Positions 6,641-10,583 of a stretch of 10,583 nt of DNA are shown piece after piece. Every line of letters begins with the position of its first letter. Within the stretch, counting starts at the first letter, position 1. The DNA is from Pleurotus ostreatus/Saccharomyces cerevisiae fusant. Taxonomy: Eukaryota; Opisthokonta. The notes below the pieces were generated by a model that did not search any database, was not told where the DNA came from, and saw only the letters and a list, made by a program, of their open reading frames with translations. The translations under genes were made by a program, and so were the position numbers. The stretch is taken from positions 1-10,583 of the forward strand of contig JAMQCK010001229.1 in assembly GCA_024196135.1 (NCBI GenBank), read 5' to 3'.

Positions 6641-8758
6641 ATGGTGCGTGGATCTGATAGTGGCGTGTTCGGCATGGACTGAATGCGCGCGCGCATGCAG
6701 GACACGCGCAACCAGGATCCCGAGGAGCTCTACGTCAAGCAGGACAGGATTGGTGCGTGCGCCCATTCTTCCCGTCCTGTACAGCTTCTGACGCCCGTCT
6801 TCTAGGCAAGGGCTCTTTTGGCGAGGTCTACAAAGGGTGCGCGTCCTCATCGACTCCTGCCAAGTCGGACACTCACCCTCCTTGCTCGGCCCAGCTACGA
6901 CAAGCGCACCCAAAAGACAGTCGCGATCAAGATCATCGACCTTGAGAGCGCGGAGGACGAGATTGAGGACATCCAGCAGGAGATTCAGATCCTCTCGCAG
7001 CTGGACTCGCCACATGTCACCAAGTGCGTCGTCCGTACACGCGATCGAGCTCTCGCTGACCACCGCGCAGATATCATGGCTCGTACTTGAAGGGCTCCAA
7101 CCTATGGATCGTCATGGAGTGCGTCTTCCTATCCCAAGCCGCCGCGTCGCTAGGCGCTGACCACCCTACAGATTCTGCTCGGGCGGGTCGTGCTCAGATC
7201 TGGTACCGATCTCGTCTCTGCGCGGCTGTCGCTCCCCCTCCTAACGCGCCTACAGATGAAACCCGGCGTCTTCCGCGAGGAGTACATTGCCATCATCCTG
7301 CGCGAGCTGTTGCGCGGTCTAGAGTACCTCCACACTGAGGGGAAATTGCACCGCGACATAAAGGGTACGCGTCGCGTGCAGACATCCGCGGAACCATTTC
7401 TCACGTGCCCCGGCAGCGGCGAACGTGTTGCTCTCCGCGGGAGGGGAGGTCAAGCTGGCCGATTTCGGCGTGTCGGGGCAGCTTTCGGGGACGCTGTCGG
7501 CGAAGAAGAATACGTTTGTGGGGACGCCGTACTGGATGTCGCCTGAGGTCATCAAGCAAAGTGGATACGATCACAAGGCGGACATCTGGAGCTTGGGCAT
7601 CACCGCCATTGAACTGGCGAAGGGTGAACCTCCGTATGCCGAACTCCATCCGATGAAGGTGTGTGGGGTAGTCAATACGCGGCCCAGATGCTCATAGGCC
7701 CTCCCCTAGGTCCTTTTCCTTATTCCGAAGAACCCTCCGCCGACTCTGGAGGGCAACTTCTCGAGATCATTCAGGGAGTTTGTGTCGTACTGTCTTCAAC
7801 GGGATCCTCGCGACGTACGTTTGACGACGTACCCGGGATACCCCTCTGACTGACAACATGACAGCGGCCATCTGCCAAGGAGCTGCTGAAGCACAAGTTT
7901 ATCCGGATGGCGAAGAAGACAAGCTACCTGACCGAACTTATCGAGCGACACGAGCGATGGAAAGCCGAAGGCGGTGGCCGCGCAGAGGAAGATGAGCAGG
8001 ACATGGTCAACGACCTGTAAGTTCTCCCCCTTTGCCCGCTTGTCGTGGTCTAAACACTATTGCAGTCCGCAAAGCGGCGACCCTGAAGACCTTTGGGACT
8101 TCGGCACCGTCCGCCATGTCAATACCGTTGGCCGTTCCCAGAGCAATATTCAGGTCTCTGGCCCACCCTTAACATGGGAAAACGACGACAAGCTATCCCG
8201 CGCATCCGACTCATCTTCCGTCCGTGTTGCGACACAGCGTGGTGTTGGCGGCTCGACGTCTTCGCGCGCCTCGTCGACAACAGCGAAGGGCGACCTTCCG
8301 CCTTTGCCACCGCAGGCGCAGTCGCGCAAGTTCGATACACAGTCGACAGTGCGACACGCGCCGACGGCGGCGGCGAAATCGGGGCATGCACCGAGAGAAC
8401 CCTCGGATGAGTACGATGACTACGGAGATCAGTATGTGGACGATGAGGCAGTGGACAATTTGAACGGCAAGTTTTCCGGTGTGCAGTTGGAGGATGATGA
8501 GGTGGCGGACACGACGATGCTGGATTCGGTCATCTTGCCTGCGATAGCATCGGTGAGTCGAGCTCAATTGATGCCTTGCAACGGCACTTGCTGACGACCT
8601 CGCAGCTCTTCCCTCGCGTGGCTTCGCAAGAGGCGCGGATAGCATTGAGCGCCTTACAGCGCGCATTCACCGACGCAGAGCGCATTATTCCCGGCGTGAC
8701 GCTCGAGTTCGTGAACGAGATCGTGGACTCTGTCGAGCACGTCGAGGACGACCGATGA
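6641..8758 (+). CDS. group III GCK (Ste20-like) kinase, Nak1/Sid1/Kic1 type, 513 aa
   Basis: The twelve exons are 6641-6643, 6701-6752, 6806-6836, 6895-7023, 7071-7118, 7172-7202, 7256-7364, 7417-7658, 7710-7814, 7865-8016, 8066-8552 and 8606-8758. The N-terminal kinase domain (about 12-262) is intact: Gly loop [11 protein letters not shown] (19-29), VAIK with Lys41, HRDIKAAN with catalytic Asp132, DFG with Asp150, and activation segment [13 protein letters not shown] (167-179). A Ser-rich then acidic linker (301-463) follows. The last 50 residues hold [16 protein letters not shown], which resembles the C-terminal dimerisation/Mo25-CCM3 region of MST3/MST4/STK25 kinases. Such kinases phosphorylate NDR-type kinases in the fungal RAM/MOR network controlling polarity, cell separation and hyphal shape, and usually need a Mo25/Hym1 partner. 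The first exon would be only ATG; alternatively translation starts unspliced at the in-frame ATG 6695, giving a Met-Gln start. All catalytic residues are present, so it should be active. Confidence 0.93.
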
Positions 8759-9099
8759 GTGGATGCGCGTACAGCTCTGTAGTACCCTCGGCTCATTGGC
8801 ATACATACTCTGTGCATGGGTTCGCCAGGATCTAATTGTTACCCATATACCTGGACCCTCCCTTGTTTTCGCGCAATCGTACACGCTCTTGGCAACACAC
8901 CTGCTCGCACCCATGTACTGTATCTCCGCTCTGTCCTGCAATGCAATATGTTTGATTGGAATGCACGAGGGTGTGCATTGATTAAGCGCGCTCTTCGATG
9001 TCTGTGGCGCCCTCTTCGACGAGCGGCGTGGGTTGAACAAACCACCGGCAATTGCCGTTCTGCTTTGGTTCCGCATTTCATTCCTTCGCCTCGACCACC
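8759..9099. other. 3' flank of the kinase gene
   Basis: About 340 bases with no convincing gene. The first part should be the kinase 3' UTR. The part close to 9060-9099 is pyrimidine-rich and may be the leader of the candidate small gene beginning at 9100. Short open frames occur on both strands without splice support. Confidence 0.45.
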
Positions 9100-9362
9100 A
9101 TGTTTGCTCCGGCGTTTGACGAAAGTTCTCTCTCTCTCAGCACGACTTGTGAAGCCGAACGTTTACGCTTTCTCCGGCTTAGTGACGTTCCCTGTTCTTC
9201 TCAGGTAAGGGAGTCGCGCTCATGCACATCGTCCGAAAGTCGGTAAGTTTCGTCGCCGTTGGTTTGCAGATCTCTGCCCGGACCCTTCTTTCAGAAGCTG
9301 ATATGTTACGCATGCTCAAATTAGACATTGCGTTGTGGCGCAACGTTTCGGCCGCTAAATGA
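9100..9362 (+). CDS. candidate small two-exon gene, 66 aa, unrecognised
   Basis: An ATG in the strong context ACCACCATG at 9100 follows a CT-rich leader. The first exon (9100-9204) ends CAG before GTAAGG. Joining it to 9270, after a TTTGCAG acceptor (65-nt intron), keeps the frame open to a TGA at 9360-9362. The product would start MFAPAFDESSLSL and end LDIALWRNVSAAK; it has no signal peptide or membrane span, and its second half could be helical. A rival model uses the stronger donor GTAAGT at 9243 with the TTTCAG at 9294 (52 nt) and gives a 49-residue product. The two models cannot be separated from sequence alone, and the tract may be a noncoding or untranslated exon. Confidence 0.3.
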
Positions 9363-9499
9363 TGGAAGCTTTTGTCGAAGACTCGAATTTCAAATGACAA
9401 CATAACCCCTTTGAGGATGTTTATTGTTCTCTTGCAGGTCATAGCGCTTCGTTGAGTTTGAATTGCTCGCGCTTACATAACTACTCAGGTCCGGGCAGA

Positions 9500-9632
9500 T
9501 ATAAGGCGCGAGCGCCCGCAGTTGAGCCCCACCATCTCTCTTCCTCCAACCACCACCATCGCCACCTTTCTGCCCCCCATCGCCACCCTCCCGCCACCCC
9601 TCCCAACCCTTTCCTCCTCTCCCCCGTCTGCC
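9500..9632 (+). promoter_or_regulatory. TATA box with long pyrimidine-rich tract
   Basis: TATAAGG at 9500-9506 is followed, from about 9527 to 9632, by about 100 bases almost free of G and dominated by C and T, with CCACC and CCTCC blocks. This order (TATA, then CT-rich tract around the start site) is typical of strongly expressed filamentous fungal genes. It points rightwards to an ATG at 9633 or later. No recognisable protein follows. Confidence 0.5.
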
Positions 9633-10043
9633 ATGCACCCGACTCCGACTGCCCCGACTGCATCGACGTCCACAAGAGACAATGACTAGCCAGCAAGATA
9701 TGTGGCAATGGGACCGACGTTCGACTCTCATGGGTGCGGGGAATGTGGCAAAGCGAACGGATGAGGTTTAACAAGGTGTGTGCTTTGCTCGTAATTCAGC
9801 CTCCGCTCTGCTGACTCAATGGACACAGTAAGTGTGTTGCGCTCGTTGTTCATTGTGCGGCATCACCTCATCGTCTCTCTCTAGCCAATGACAGACGCCT
9901 CCGCAGGCAATAATCCGGGCATCCCCAAGTACGTCGCCTCATTCCTGCCACACGCCACTAAGCTCATAGCACCCTACGCAGTGTGGCGCCGACTAGGCAA
10001 TGACAACAGCGCCAAGATCCGCAATGAGGGTATATCCCAATGA
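9633..10043 (+). other. unresolved short transcript with several intron-like segments
   Basis: Downstream of the TATA/CT-rich tract are ATGs at 9633, 9683, 9761, 9819 and 9888, all opening short frames. Intron-like segments include 9776-9828 (GTGTGT...CACAG), 9828-9884 (GTAAGT...CTCTAG) and 9929-9981 (GTACGT...CGCAG, 53 nt). The first two share bases and exclude each other. One consistent path starts at 9819, splices at 9828-9884 and 9929-9981, and stops at 10001-10003, giving only 24 residues beginning MDTPMTDASAGNNPGIPN. Leaving 9929-9981 unspliced instead gives 51 residues from the ATG at 9888. I do not recognise any product. It may be a very small gene, a noncoding RNA, or the 5' end of a gene interrupted near 10215. 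Confidence 0.25.
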
Positions 10044-10214
10044 AATGGTGCCGACACATCGACGACGACCGGCGAGATGCTGTCAAGGTCCCCAGCTCTC
10101 AATTGCGCCACGGGCGGGGCGCGCCAAGGCTGCTTACGCTCTTTCAATGGGCACGTCGAGCTGGACTCTCGACGCGGCACAACCGAGGCAATCCGCTCGC
10201 AAAAAATCTGATTA

Positions 10215-10583
10215 AGTAGCTCCTGAGGACGGGGAGGCCAACCCGTCGGAGCGGCGTCTCTGTCCAGCCAGGGACGTTGCGCCCGGGCTGGGGTTTTCGT
10301 CCCCAGTCCACGTAGACTCGTAGGTGCCCTCCTCGGGCGGTCGTTGCGGTGCTTGACTCCGGCCTTCGTGCTGTGGTTCTGTATTGTGGCGGTTGTCCCG
10401 TTGAGGGCATCTACACCCCTCTTCCGGGTCCCGGGATAAACGTTGCCAATATGCGCAGTTGGGTACCGCGCCTTTGTGCGCGTGAACCCACGGCGGTGGC
10501 GCCCGCGGTCGTAGGGTCAAAGACTCCAATTTTTCACTGGCCGCCTCCTTCGGCGGCCCCTCCTTATTTTTTCAACCTTTGCT
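10215..10583. mobile_element. GC-rich, hairpin-rich tract at window edge, possible transposable element end
   Basis: From about 10215 the composition changes: GC-rich with several short perfect hairpins. Examples are CTGGGG/CCCCAG at 10288-10306 and GGCCGCC/GGCGGCC with a six-base loop at 10539-10558. A short A-run (10201-10206) and a TAA stop (10213-10215) precede it. No ATG-started open frame of coding quality is seen on either strand. A structured untranslated end of a non-LTR or other element is one reading, but no reverse transcriptase, terminal repeat or target-site duplication is visible within the window, so the call is tentative. Confidence 0.25.

Noticed and set aside
7367..7372. 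ACGCGT within a kinase intron, and another at 1719-1724 in coding sequence
   Set aside because: Neither is in a promoter or within GACGCGTC, so they look like background occurrences of the six-base core.
9390..9731. - strand Gly/Arg-rich frame of 113 codons
   Set aside because: It is the complement of the CT-rich promoter tract; low complexity explains the open frame.
10212..10529. - strand frame of 105 codons in the edge tract
   Set aside because: It begins at TTG rather than ATG, shows no known protein features, and overlaps other open frames in GC-rich DNA.

Overview
The window looks like nuclear DNA of a filamentous basidiomycete, probably an Agaricomycete. It is GC-rich and gene-dense. 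Genes are broken by many very short introns (about 47-65 nt) with a GTRCGT-type donor and a CTRAY-like branch site. There is a eukaryotic tRNA gene with internal A and B boxes and a Pol III T-run. A Skt5/Chs4-type Sel1-repeat protein and a group III germinal-centre (Ste20-like) kinase are both recognisable fungal genes. Species cannot be read from the sequence.

Layout. (1) 1-952, + strand: the 3' part of a Sel1-repeat chitin synthase activator (Skt5/Chs4-like), ending in the prenylation box CVIM. (2) 1302-1375, - strand: tRNA-Ile(AAU), in the gap between two convergent protein genes. (3) Three consecutive - strand genes: an unrecognised 469-aa protein with a Ser-rich head (3200-1632), a secreted Pro-rich repeat protein (4799-3757), and a 90-aa single-membrane-span protein (5370-5040). 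Each has the octamer GACGCGTC, which contains an MCB-like ACGCGT core, 100-265 bases upstream of its start. (4) 5371-6640: a 1.27-kb divergent intergenic region with promoter-like sites and no convincing gene. (5) 6641-8758, + strand: a complete 12-exon group III GCK kinase of the Nak1/Sid1/Kic1 type, 513 aa. (6) 8759-10583: poorly defined. It holds a candidate 66-aa two-exon gene (9100-9362), a strong TATA plus pyrimidine-rich promoter (9500-9632) feeding a set of intron-like segments with no clear product, and a hairpin-rich GC tract from about 10215 to the edge that may belong to a mobile element.

The two recognisable proteins fit polarised growth and septation: Skt5/Chs4 proteins direct chitin synthase to bud necks and septa, and Nak1/Kic1-type kinases act in the RAM/MOR morphogenesis network. 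Nothing in the sequence shows that they are linked functionally, and fungal gene order is often shuffled. Exon boundaries were worked out by hand from splice signals, reading frame and family knowledge. They are strong for the kinase and the Skt5-like gene, good for the three - strand genes, and weak after 9000.
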